DNA of 64,000 bases from Allorhizobium borbori (GTDB taxonomy: Bacteria; Pseudomonadota; Alphaproteobacteria; Rhizobiales; Rhizobiaceae): the NCBI RefSeq assembly GCF_014196535.1, contig NZ_JACIDU010000013.1:84051-148050 (forward strand). Reading direction: 5' to 3'. Numbering within the stretch: position 1 is the stretch's first letter; every line of letters begins with the position of its first letter. The position numbers were made by a program, and so were the translations under genes. The notes beneath the pieces were generated by a model. It was not told where the DNA came from and did no database searches. It worked only from the letters and a program-made list of their open reading frames with translations. Positions 26,290 through 33,554 of this stretch are shown here, one piece after another.

Positions 26290-27339
26290 ATGCGTTGGGC
26301 AATCACCACGGCCATGATGGCCACACTTGCCGGATGTGCGTCGGTTGAAGATCCGTTTCTCACCGGATCGGTATCGGGGGGGATCAGTCCGTCCGCCCCG
26401 GCGCTGACGCAGGAAGTCTCGTCCTCCTATGCGCTGGCCGGGCTTGCCCCGGCGGTGGGCGCTCCGCGTTCGGTGCGCCAGACAGCGCCTGGCGGCGAGA
26501 ACACGATCCGTCAGGTTATCGTCTACGCAAACACCACAAAGCTCGCCGGCGAGAATGTCATCGTGGTCGAGGGTGGCAAGGGCGTGGACGGTCGCTATCG
26601 CCGCGCGCCCAGCCGCAACCAGTTGGTCGCCGAAATGAACCGGGCGCTTCCGGGTGTGCCGATGCGGATTTCGCCTGTTATCGGCGAGAACCCCTATGGC
26701 GTTTATGGCTACGCTACCGGCCCTTACAATGGCGGCGCCTGCATCTATGGCTGGCAGGCCGCCAACACCAGCGGCACGGGCTACACCGCCGGGCGTCTGC
26801 TGGGTGGAGCCTATCCGGCACAGGTGCGACTGCGCTTTTGCGATGCGCGCATTTCCGAAGAGCGCATTCCGCTCCTCATGCAGAGCCTGTCGCTGAAGCC
26901 GGTGACCAATGACACCATCGCCATGCTGCGCAATCTCCGCGGTTCGACGATTGCCAACGGGTCGCCGCTTTATGGCAATGACATGTTGTTCGATGTACCG
27001 GCCGAGCGCAGCCTGTCTGCGGCCTATGCGCCGCCCGTTGCCGAGCCACGCAGGGTTCAGGTGGAGCAGCCGGCACCGCGTCCGGTCGCTCCGCGCAGGG
27101 CCGTTACCGTGGCGGAGCCGCCGGTGCTGCGCGCACAGGCCCCGCTTCAGCCCGAAAAGCCTGCTCCTGTCATTCTCAATGCGGCAAAGGTGCCGTTGCC
27201 GGGCGAGCAGGTGGCCGCAACGGAAACGGCCTCGGCCACGCAGTCGACGGAAACCATGGCCGCCCTGAAGCAGAAGGCGGCGGATGCCTGGACCGCGGCG
27301 CGCAACCGCATTTCCGGCCCGGATGAACAGACCCGGTAA
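26290..27339 (+). CDS. bcsN: Cellulose biosynthesis protein BcsN, lipoprotein
   Basis: A 349-residue envelope protein found with alphaproteobacterial cellulose operons; its exact role is not established. I start at the ATG at 26290 because AGGGG lies eight bases upstream and the peptide then begins MRWAITTAMMATLAGCASVE, a short lipoprotein signal with LAGC lipobox at residues 13-16. A start eight codons earlier (26266) lacks a good site. The centre has conserved-looking NTTKLAGENVIVVEGGKG and ACIYGWQAAN segments. The last 100 residues are Pro/Ala-rich and likely disordered. It ends the operon, three bases from a convergent LysR gene. Confidence 0.85.
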   Translation: MRWAITTAMMATLAGCASVEDPFLTGSVSGGISPSAPALTQEVSSSYALAGLAPAVGAPRSVRQTAPGGENTIRQVIVYANTTKLAGENVIVVEGGKGVDGRYRRAPSRNQLVAEMNRALPGVPMRISPVIGENPYGVYGYATGPYNGGACIYGWQAANTSGTGYTAGRLLGGAYPAQVRLRFCDARISEERIPLLMQSLSLKPVTNDTIAMLRNLRGSTIANGSPLYGNDMLFDVPAERSLSAAYAPPVAEPRRVQVEQPAPRPVAPRRAVTVAEPPVLRAQAPLQPEKPAPVILNAAKVPLPGEQVAATETASATQSTETMAALKQKAADAWTAARNRISGPDEQTR

Positions 27340-27342
27340 GGC

Positions 27343-28224
27343 TTAAAGGAAGATCTTCCGCTCGGCCGTCACCAGTTCCTGGATGAAAGCCGCCACGGCG
27401 CGCACGCGGGCAAGCTCGCGGGCGCTTTCGTGGTAGGTGATCCAGTAGGCCCGCTGGATGGCGACCTCCGGCAGAAGGCGTGTCAGGGCCGGCACGTGGC
27501 GGGCGATGTAATTGTGCAGGATGCCGATGCCGGCGCCCGAAAGCACCGCCTCGAACTGGCCGGTGGCGGAGGAGATTTCGAGCGCCGCATCCCAGTTGCG
27601 CATGATCTCCCCGGTAAAATCCAGCGAGGCGGAATAGAGCAGGTCCTCCACATAGCCGATGCGGCGATGATCCCGTAGCGCCTCGACGCTGTCCGGCCGC
27701 TCCCGCCCGTCGAGATAGCGTTTGGCGGCATAAAGCCCGAGCGAATAATCCGTGAGCTTTGAGGAAACGAGCCGCCCTTGATCGGGCCGGTCGATGGTGA
27801 TCGCTATATCGGCTTCGCGCCGCGACAGCGAGAAGGAGCGCGGCACCGGCACGAGTTGCAGCTTCAGTTCCGGGTGGCGTTCGGAGAGCTTGCCGAGGCG
27901 CGGCGCCAGAAACGACACGCCGAACCCGTCCGGCGCGCCGATGCGGACGGTGCCGGAAATGGCGGCGTCCGTGCGCCCGAGGCTCGCCTGCGCTGCCAGC
28001 ATTTCCGTTTCCATGCGCTCGGCGGCGGCCAGAAACCGTTCGCCTTCCTCGGTCATCTCGCAGCCCTGCGGCCGGCGTACGAAAAGCCGGGTGCCGAGCG
28101 CGGCTTCCAGTGCCGAAACCCGCCGCGCCAGCGTGGCATGGTTGACACCCAGTCGCCGGGCGGCGGCCAGAAACTGGCCGCTGCGCGCCACAGCCAGAAA
28201 CAGGCGAACGTCATCCCAGTTCAT
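27343..28224 (-). CDS. LysR-family transcriptional regulator
   Basis: A 293-residue regulator. The N-terminal winged helix (MNWDDVRLFLAVARSGQFLA, then RRLGVNHATLARRVSALE) is typical of LysR; the remainder is the effector-binding periplasmic-protein-like domain with GTVRIGAPDGFGVSFLAPRL. It is divergent from mmsA with a 119-nt spacer carrying the near-palindrome at 28277-28289, so it may control mmsA. The inducer is unknown. Its 3' end abuts bcsN but it runs the other way. Confidence 0.88.
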   Translation of the reverse strand: MNWDDVRLFLAVARSGQFLAAARRLGVNHATLARRVSALEAALGTRLFVRRPQGCEMTEEGERFLAAAERMETEMLAAQASLGRTDAAISGTVRIGAPDGFGVSFLAPRLGKLSERHPELKLQLVPVPRSFSLSRREADIAITIDRPDQGRLVSSKLTDYSLGLYAAKRYLDGRERPDSVEALRDHRRIGYVEDLLYSASLDFTGEIMRNWDAALEISSATGQFEAVLSGAGIGILHNYIARHVPALTRLLPEVAIQRAYWITYHESARELARVRAVAAFIQELVTAERKIFL

Positions 28225-28276
28225 GGCGCCCTCAAATGTCGAAATTTACACAATGGTTGCTTATAGCAGGTCATTG

Positions 28277-28289
28277 ATTTGGCGCAAAT
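28277..28289. promoter_or_regulatory. Possible LysR site between LysR gene and mmsA
   Basis: ATTTGGCGCAAAT is a near-perfect palindrome (ATTTG against GCAAAT) with the T-N9/11-A form of LysR operators. It is about 55 bp from each start codon. The assignment is inference from position. Confidence 0.35.
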
Positions 28290-28343
28290 TGAAGTGCACC
28301 TTCCCTCCAGTTTAAAAAACACCAACGGAGAAGGTGAGGAGCC

Positions 28344-29840
28344 ATGAGGGAAATCGGTCATTTTATCGGCGGCAAGCACGTTGCCGGCACCAGCGGTCGC
28401 TTTGCGGATGTTTACAATCCGGCAACCGGCGAAGTTGAATCGAAGGTCGCGCTGGCGTCTGACGCAGAACTGCGCGCTGCCGTCGAAAACGCCAAGGCGG
28501 CCCAGCCGGCCTGGGCAGCCATGAACCCGCAGCGCCGCGCCCGCGTGTTCTTCAAGTTCGTCGCCCTGCTTAACGAACGTATGGACGAACTGGCCAACGT
28601 CCTGTCGCGCGAACACGGCAAAACGGTCGAAGACTCCAAGGGCGACATCATTCGCGGCCTCGAAGTCTGCGAATTCGTCTGCGGCATTCCCCATCTCCAG
28701 AAGGGCGAATTCACCGAAGGCGCAGGCCCGGCCATTGATATGTATTCCATGCGCCAGCCGATTGGCGTCGGCGCGGGCATCACGCCCTTCAACTTCCCCG
28801 GCATGATCCCGATGTGGATGTTCGCCCCGGCCATTGCCTGCGGTAACGCCTTCATCCTCAAACCCTCCGAGCGCGATCCGTCCCTGCCGCTTCTGCTGGC
28901 CGAAATGATGATCGAGGCCGGCCTGCCGGCAGGCATCCTCAACGTCGTCAACGGCGACAAGAGCGCGGTCGACGCCATTCTGACCGATCCGGATATCGGC
29001 GCTGTCTCCTTCGTCGGCTCGACGCCGATCGCCCGTTACGTCTATGGCACGGCTGCCATGAACGGCAAGCGCGCCCAGTGCTTCGGCGGCGCGAAGAACC
29101 ACATGATCATCATGCCCGATGCCGATCTCGATCAGGCTGCCAACGCCCTCATCGGTGCCGGTTACGGTTCGGCTGGCGAGCGCTGCATGGCGATTTCGGT
29201 GGCCGTTCCGGTCGGTGAGGAAACCGCCAACCGCCTCGTTGAAAAGCTCATCCCGAAGGTCGAGGCCCTGCGCATCGGTCCCTATAACGACGAGAAGGCC
29301 GATCTCGGCCCGGTCGTGACCAAGGAAGCCAAGGCCCGCATCGAGGCTCTGGTGGAATCGGGCGTTGCCCAGGGCGCGACGCTTGCGGTCGATGGCCGCG
29401 GCTTCAAGCTTCAGGGTTATGAAGACGGCTTCTTCGTCGGCGGTTCGCTGTTTGACCATGTGACCCCGGACATGGACATCTACAAGACCGAAATCTTCGG
29501 GCCGGTGCTCTCGGTCGTGCGTGCCAAGAACTATGAAGAAGCGCTCTCCCTGCCGATGAAGCATGAATACGGCAACGGCGTCGCCATCTTCACCCGCGAC
29601 GGCGATGCCGCCCGCGACTTCGCCGCCCGCATCAACATCGGCATGATCGGCATCAACGTTCCGATCCCGGTTCCGCTCGCCTACCATTCCTTCGGCGGCT
29701 GGAAGGCCTCCTCCTTCGGTGACCTGAACCAGCACGGCGCGGACTCCATCAAGTTCTGGACCCGCACCAAGACGATCACGGCTCGCTGGCCCTCGGGTAT
29801 CAAGGATGGTGCTGAATTCTCCATCCCGGTCATGAAATAA
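28344..29840 (+). CDS. mmsA: CoA-acylating methylmalonate-semialdehyde dehydrogenase
   Basis: A 498-residue cytosolic ALDH-superfamily enzyme converting methylmalonate semialdehyde to propionyl-CoA and malonate semialdehyde to acetyl-CoA with NAD+, in valine and inositol catabolism. Family marks are ITPFNFPGMIPMWMFAPAIA, FVGSTPIARYVY, GGAKNHMIIMPDADLDQA and the nucleophile context GSAGERCMAIS (Cys near residue 287). A GGTGAGGAG site precedes the start. It is followed by a terminator at 29866-29892, so it is probably monocistronic under the divergent LysR. Confidence 0.93.
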   Translation: MREIGHFIGGKHVAGTSGRFADVYNPATGEVESKVALASDAELRAAVENAKAAQPAWAAMNPQRRARVFFKFVALLNERMDELANVLSREHGKTVEDSKGDIIRGLEVCEFVCGIPHLQKGEFTEGAGPAIDMYSMRQPIGVGAGITPFNFPGMIPMWMFAPAIACGNAFILKPSERDPSLPLLLAEMMIEAGLPAGILNVVNGDKSAVDAILTDPDIGAVSFVGSTPIARYVYGTAAMNGKRAQCFGGAKNHMIIMPDADLDQAANALIGAGYGSAGERCMAISVAVPVGEETANRLVEKLIPKVEALRIGPYNDEKADLGPVVTKEAKARIEALVESGVAQGATLAVDGRGFKLQGYEDGFFVGGSLFDHVTPDMDIYKTEIFGPVLSVVRAKNYEEALSLPMKHEYGNGVAIFTRDGDAARDFAARINIGMIGINVPIPVPLAYHSFGGWKASSFGDLNQHGADSIKFWTRTKTITARWPSGIKDGAEFSIPVMK

Positions 29841-29865
29841 ACGTCATCCGCGTGGATAAAGGCGG

Positions 29866-29892
29866 AAAGGGCCGGGCGACCGGCCCTTTTCC
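29866..29892 (+). terminator. Terminator after mmsA
   Basis: AAAGGGCCGG (29866-29875) pairs with CCGGCCCTTT (29880-29889) across GCGA, ending in TTTTCC. Confidence 0.8.
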
Positions 29893-29994
29893 TATGCGCC
29901 GTTTGCCGATTATGGTGGTCGGGGGAAGATGGTGCGGGGCTTCGATTAGCCCAGCCGCGACAATGCGCCCGTGCATTATGGCGCTTTTTTGTAT

Positions 29995-30011
29995 TTTGGA
30001 ATTGTTCCAAA
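29995..30011. promoter_or_regulatory. ICE-type Irr box in the rirA promoter
   Basis: TTTGGAA-TTG-TTCCAAA is a perfect 7-bp inverted repeat with a 3-bp spacer. It closely matches the iron-control element bound by Irr (TTTAGAA-N3-TTCTAAA as I recall it). A -10-like CTATAT lies at 30024-30029, placing the box over the -35 region, which suits repression. Irr repressing rirA is known in Agrobacterium; that this box does it is inference. Confidence 0.7.
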
Positions 30012-30059
30012 CAAGGGAAGCGACTATATATTGCCCAACCGTTGAAAAGGGAGTGCGCA

Positions 30060-30521
30060 ATGCGCCTGACGAAGCAGACGAATTATGCCGTTCGCATGTT
30101 GATGTACTGCGCCGCCAATGATGGCCAGCTCAGCCGTATTCCGGAGATCGCCAAGGCGTACGGTGTCTCCGAACTCTTCCTGTTCAAAATTCTCCAGCCC
30201 TTGAACAAGGCCGGTCTGGTGGAAACCGTTCGCGGGCGTAACGGCGGTGTGAAGCTTGGTCGTCCCGCCGACAAGATCACCCTGTTCGATGTGGTGCGCG
30301 TGACCGAAGACAGCTTCGCCATGGCGGAATGCTTCGATGACGACGGCGATGTCGATTGTCCGCTCATCGATAGCTGCGGCCTGAATTCCGCGCTGCGCAA
30401 GGCGCTCGGCGCTTTCTTCGATGTGCTGGCCGGCTACACGATCGACGATCTGGTCAAGGCCCGTCCGCATATCGGCACGCTGCTCGGCCTGCCGGAACAG
30501 GTTGTACAGCCGGCGGCCTGA
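30060..30521 (+). CDS. rirA: Rrf2-family iron-responsive regulator RirA
   Basis: A 153-residue repressor that uses an iron-sulfur cluster to sense iron and represses iron-uptake genes when iron is sufficient. The N-terminus MRLTKQTNYAVRMLMYCAAN and the wing VETVRGRNGGVKL are almost exactly those of RirA. The cluster cysteines are present at residues 91, 100 and 106, one residue more between the first two than in the RirA numbering I remember (91, 99, 105). The start at 30060 follows AGGGAG; an ATG six codons earlier lacks support. The upstream Irr-type box gives the expected cross-regulation with Irr. Confidence 0.93.
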   Translation: MRLTKQTNYAVRMLMYCAANDGQLSRIPEIAKAYGVSELFLFKILQPLNKAGLVETVRGRNGGVKLGRPADKITLFDVVRVTEDSFAMAECFDDDGDVDCPLIDSCGLNSALRKALGAFFDVLAGYTIDDLVKARPHIGTLLGLPEQVVQPAA

Positions 30522-30566
30522 CGGTCGCAGACTTGACCTTAGTCTAATATCGCGGATACATCGTCA

Positions 30567-30595
30567 GGCCGGTCCCGTTACGGGGCCGGCCTTTG
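30567..30595 (+). terminator. Terminator-like hairpin after rirA
   Basis: GGCCGGTCCCG (30567-30577) pairs with CGGGGCCGGCC (30581-30591) across TTA, with one G-T pair; only CTTTG follows. It sits immediately before the next start codon and might also shape that gene's leader. Confidence 0.5.
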
Positions 30596-30601
30596 ACATG
30601 G

Positions 30602-31651
30602 ATGGCATTCGTGAATCGTGCGGAGTTTCGCGCCGTTGCCCTGACGGTGCTGTTTGGTGCGCTGGGCGCGTCAGGTGCCTGGTATCTGGGTGCGCCGGCG
30701 CCCTTTCTGATCGGTCCTGCCGTTGTGGTGATGGTCGCCGGTCTGGCCGGCGCGAAGCTCACGGTTCCGCACAAACTGCGCAATGCCTGCTTCCTTCTCA
30801 TCGGCATTTCCATGGGCGCCTCCGTCACGCCGGAGGTTATCGTTGCCGCCAAGCGCTGGCCGCTCAGCTTTGTCATGGTCATCGTCATGGTCACGGTGCT
30901 GCTCTATGTCGCCGCGTGGATCCTCCAGCATCTCTTCCGCATCGACCGCAAGACGGCGCTGCTCGCCTCTTCACCCGGCCATCTCAGCTTCGTCATAGGC
31001 CTCAGTGCGGATAGCAAGGCCGATGTGCCGATGATCGCGGTGATCCAGAGCGTGCGGGTCATGGCGTTGACGCTTGCCGTGCCGCCGATCCTTTCGGCGC
31101 TCGGCATGGCAACGCCCGGTTCCTCCGGTCCGCAGGTAGCAATGGAACTGCCGGTTCTGGCTATCGTCACAGCGGTTGCCGTCGGGCTCGGCCTGCTCTT
31201 CACCCGTTGGCATTTTCCCGCCGCGCTTCTGCTCGGCGGGGTTGCGGCCTCGGCCATTCCTCATGTCAGCGGCTTCATTTCGGGGCAGGTACCGGTCTGG
31301 ATCATGAACCCGGTCTACATCATCATCGGCGCGCTGATCGGCACCCGCTTTTCCGGCGTCTCGATTGCCGCGATGCGCACCGCCTTCATTGCCGGCGCAG
31401 TGACGACGGTGGTGGTGACGATCATGGCGGCGGCCTGCGCCGCCTTCGTTTCGTGGGTCACGGGCGTTCCCTTCAATGCCGCGCTCATCGCCTTTGCACC
31501 GGGCGGGCTGGAAACCATGGCCGCGATGGCCGTGATGATGCATGTCGACACCACCTATGTCGGGTCGCACCACGTCATCCGGTTGATCTTTCTGTCATTC
31601 CTGATGCCCTGGGTAATGGGCCGGGTGAAACGCGAGGAGAAAAACGGATGA
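30602..31651 (+). CDS. AbrB-family (duplicated) membrane transporter
   Basis: A 349-residue polytopic membrane protein with about nine to ten hydrophobic segments arranged as two similar halves; each half has a GAP(A)PFLIGPAVVV- or GLETMAAMAVM-like motif. This is the membrane family named AbrB in Pfam (AbrB duplication), unrelated to the AbrB DNA-binding regulator. Members are thought to transport small molecules; the substrate is unknown. No clear ribosome site precedes any start (TTG 30593, ATG 30602, GTG 30611 are possible); I use the ATG. Its stop overlaps the gluconokinase start as ATGA, so both are one transcription unit. Confidence 0.8.
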   Translation: MAFVNRAEFRAVALTVLFGALGASGAWYLGAPAPFLIGPAVVVMVAGLAGAKLTVPHKLRNACFLLIGISMGASVTPEVIVAAKRWPLSFVMVIVMVTVLLYVAAWILQHLFRIDRKTALLASSPGHLSFVIGLSADSKADVPMIAVIQSVRVMALTLAVPPILSALGMATPGSSGPQVAMELPVLAIVTAVAVGLGLLFTRWHFPAALLLGGVAASAIPHVSGFISGQVPVWIMNPVYIIIGALIGTRFSGVSIAAMRTAFIAGAVTTVVVTIMAAACAAFVSWVTGVPFNAALIAFAPGGLETMAAMAVMMHVDTTYVGSHHVIRLIFLSFLMPWVMGRVKREEKNG

Positions 31652-32157
31652 TGCCGGGTGTCGTGATCGTCATGGGGGTCAGCGGCTGTGGAAAGTCCTC
31701 TGTTGCAGCCCGTATTGCCGTGGAACTGGACTACACGATGATCGAGGGGGATGCGCTGCACCCGTCCGAAAACATTGCCCGCATGAGCGCCGGTCTGCCG
31801 TTGCGGGACGAAGACCGCATGCCCTGGCTCGACCTGATCGGTTCGGCCATCCGCGCGGCCCGCGCCAAGGGGCAGGGCGTCGTCGTCACCTGCTCGTCGC
31901 TCCGGCGTCTCTATCGCGACCGCCTGCGCGCCGGTGCGGGTGAACCGCTCGCCTTCGTGTGGCTGGATGGCAGCCGCGAACTGATTGGTGGACGCATGGC
32001 AGCGCGACAGGGCCATTTCATGCCGACCACCCTGCTCGACAGTCAGTTCGCGACGCTGGAGCCGCCACTCGGCGAACCCGATTGCATTCGCGTCGACATA
32101 GACCAGACCACGGATGCGGTTGTGGCCTATGCCGTCAGGGCGCTGCGGGCTGTTTGA
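31648..32157 (+). CDS. gntK: Gluconokinase
   Basis: A 169-residue cytosolic kinase that phosphorylates gluconate to 6-phosphogluconate, feeding the same pathway as zwf-pgl. The P-loop is GVSGCGKSS (about residues 10-18), and EGDALHP and RDEDRMPWL are hallmarks of the GntK family, as is the RQGHFMPTTLLDSQFATLE segment. Length is typical. AGGAG lies upstream and the ATG overlaps the stop of the AbrB-family gene, which hints that the transporter could carry gluconate or a related acid, though this is only positional inference. Confidence 0.93.
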   Translation: MMPGVVIVMGVSGCGKSSVAARIAVELDYTMIEGDALHPSENIARMSAGLPLRDEDRMPWLDLIGSAIRAARAKGQGVVVTCSSLRRLYRDRLRAGAGEPLAFVWLDGSRELIGGRMAARQGHFMPTTLLDSQFATLEPPLGEPDCIRVDIDQTTDAVVAYAVRALRAV

Positions 32158-32180
32158 CGAGGAATACGGTTCGGATCGAT

Positions 32181-32203
32181 CCTTCTCCCCATCGGGGAGA
32201 AGG
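32181..32203. repeat. Interspersed palindromic repeat (CCTTCTCCCC type)
   Basis: CCTTCTCCCC (32181-32190) and GGGGAGAAGG (32194-32203) form a 10-bp perfect stem with an ATC loop, followed by TGCCGGCAGGCGGATGAGGG. This is the scattered palindrome very common between genes of Rhizobiales. It sits between convergent genes. Confidence 0.7.
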
Positions 32204-32228
32204 TGCCGGCAGGCGGATGAGGGCGCGC

Positions 32229-32248
32229 AAGCGCTGGAGAGCTTTTTT
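32229..32248 (+). terminator. Weak terminator after gntK
   Basis: AAGC (32229-32232) can pair with GCTT (32241-32244), followed by TTTT. The stem is short, so this is tentative. Confidence 0.3.
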
Positions 32249-33551
32249 AAACCCCCAACCGGTCGCGCAGCCCGTACCACCAAGCGCCGAGCATGGTGAG
32301 CGGAACCCGGAACGTCTTGCCGCCGGGGAATGGCAGGTTGGGCAGTGAAGCCCAGACATCGAACCGTTCCGCCTGACCGGAAACGGCTTCGCCCAGAATC
32401 TTGCCCAGAAGTTGCGTCGTCGTCACGCCATGGCCGCTGTCGCCATGCGAGAAATAGACGGTGGGCGAAAGTCTGCCGATATGCGGTATGCGGGTCAGCG
32501 TCAGCGCGAAGTTGCCGCTCCACGCGAAGTCGATCTTGACGCCGGCAAGCTGCGGGAAGGTTTTTACGAGGTTCGGCTGGATGTAGGCGACGATATCCTT
32601 GGGGTCGCGCCCGCCGTAATTGATGCCGCCGCCATAAAGCAGGCGGTTGTCGGCGGTGCGACGATAATAATCGAGCACGTAATTGGCGTCCTCGACGCAG
32701 TAATCTGCGGGAAGCAGGCTCTCAAGCAGCCTTGCGTCGAGCGGTTCGGTGGTCAGAACCTGGCTCGAGACCGGCATCATGCGGCTCGAAACCTCTGGCA
32801 GCGTCTCGCCGAGATAGGCATTGCCGCAGACCAGCACATATTTCGCCTTCACCGAACCCTTTGCCGTTTGCACGGAGGGCGAAGCCCCGGTGTCGATCTT
32901 CAACACCCGCGAGTTCTCGAAAATCCGCCCGCCCAGCCGCTCGATCACGGCGGCTTCGCCGAGCGCGTAGTTCAGCGGGTGGAAGTGGCCGCCTAACGTA
33001 TCGATCATGCCACCGACGTAGCGGTCGGACCTGGCGTAGCGGTGGACCTCGGCCTTCGACACCATTTGCAGGCCGGTATGGCCGTGCTTTTCCCAGGTGG
33101 CCTTGTGGGCCTCCATCTCGCGGATCTGCTTTTCGGTGAAGGCGGCAAAGAAGCCGCCTTGCCGCAGGTCGCAGGCGATATCGTACTTCGCCACCCGCTC
33201 ACGAATGATATGGCCGCCTTCCAGCGACATGGCGCCGAGCTTTGCGGCTTTGTCCGGTCCATAGCGACGGGCAATCGTGCCGATGTCGCGGCTGTAGCCA
33301 TTGACGATCTGGCCGCCATTGCGACCGGACGCGCCGAAGCCGATGCGCTCGCCTTCCAGCACGATGACGGAATAACCCTTCTCGATCAGTGTCAGCGCGG
33401 CGGAAAGGCCGGAAAAGCCGGCGCCGACGACGCAGATGTCGGCTTCGAGCGTGCCTTCCAGCGTCGGACGGATGGTCTTGTCATTGGCCGACCAGGCATA
33501 CCAGGAGGCGGTGTGGCCGGGATTGTTGGGGGAGGTGATCTGTGCGGTCAT
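32247..33551 (-). CDS. puuB: FAD-dependent oxidoreductase, gamma-glutamylputrescine oxidase-like (second copy)
   Basis: A 434-residue DAO-superfamily flavoprotein with DICVVGAGFSGLSAALTLIE near residue 40 and GFGASGRNGGQIVNG near 75. The C-terminal RIPHIGRLSPTVYFSHGDSGHG is the FAD-binding closing motif. It resembles E. coli PuuB more closely in its N-terminus (HTASWYAWSANDKTIRPTLEG) than the copy at 1817-3103. It begins three bases after a glutamine-synthetase-like gene, giving the same ligase-oxidase order as the first module. Expected product: gamma-glutamyl-aminobutyraldehyde, if putrescine is the starting amine. Confidence 0.83.
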   Translation of the reverse strand: MTAQITSPNNPGHTASWYAWSANDKTIRPTLEGTLEADICVVGAGFSGLSAALTLIEKGYSVIVLEGERIGFGASGRNGGQIVNGYSRDIGTIARRYGPDKAAKLGAMSLEGGHIIRERVAKYDIACDLRQGGFFAAFTEKQIREMEAHKATWEKHGHTGLQMVSKAEVHRYARSDRYVGGMIDTLGGHFHPLNYALGEAAVIERLGGRIFENSRVLKIDTGASPSVQTAKGSVKAKYVLVCGNAYLGETLPEVSSRMMPVSSQVLTTEPLDARLLESLLPADYCVEDANYVLDYYRRTADNRLLYGGGINYGGRDPKDIVAYIQPNLVKTFPQLAGVKIDFAWSGNFALTLTRIPHIGRLSPTVYFSHGDSGHGVTTTQLLGKILGEAVSGQAERFDVWASLPNLPFPGGKTFRVPLTMLGAWWYGLRDRLGV

Positions 33552-33554
33552 GGG

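Noticed and set aside
30602..31651. AbrB-type DNA-binding regulator
   Set aside because: The protein is a polytopic membrane protein; the name comes from a shared Pfam label, not a DNA-binding domain.
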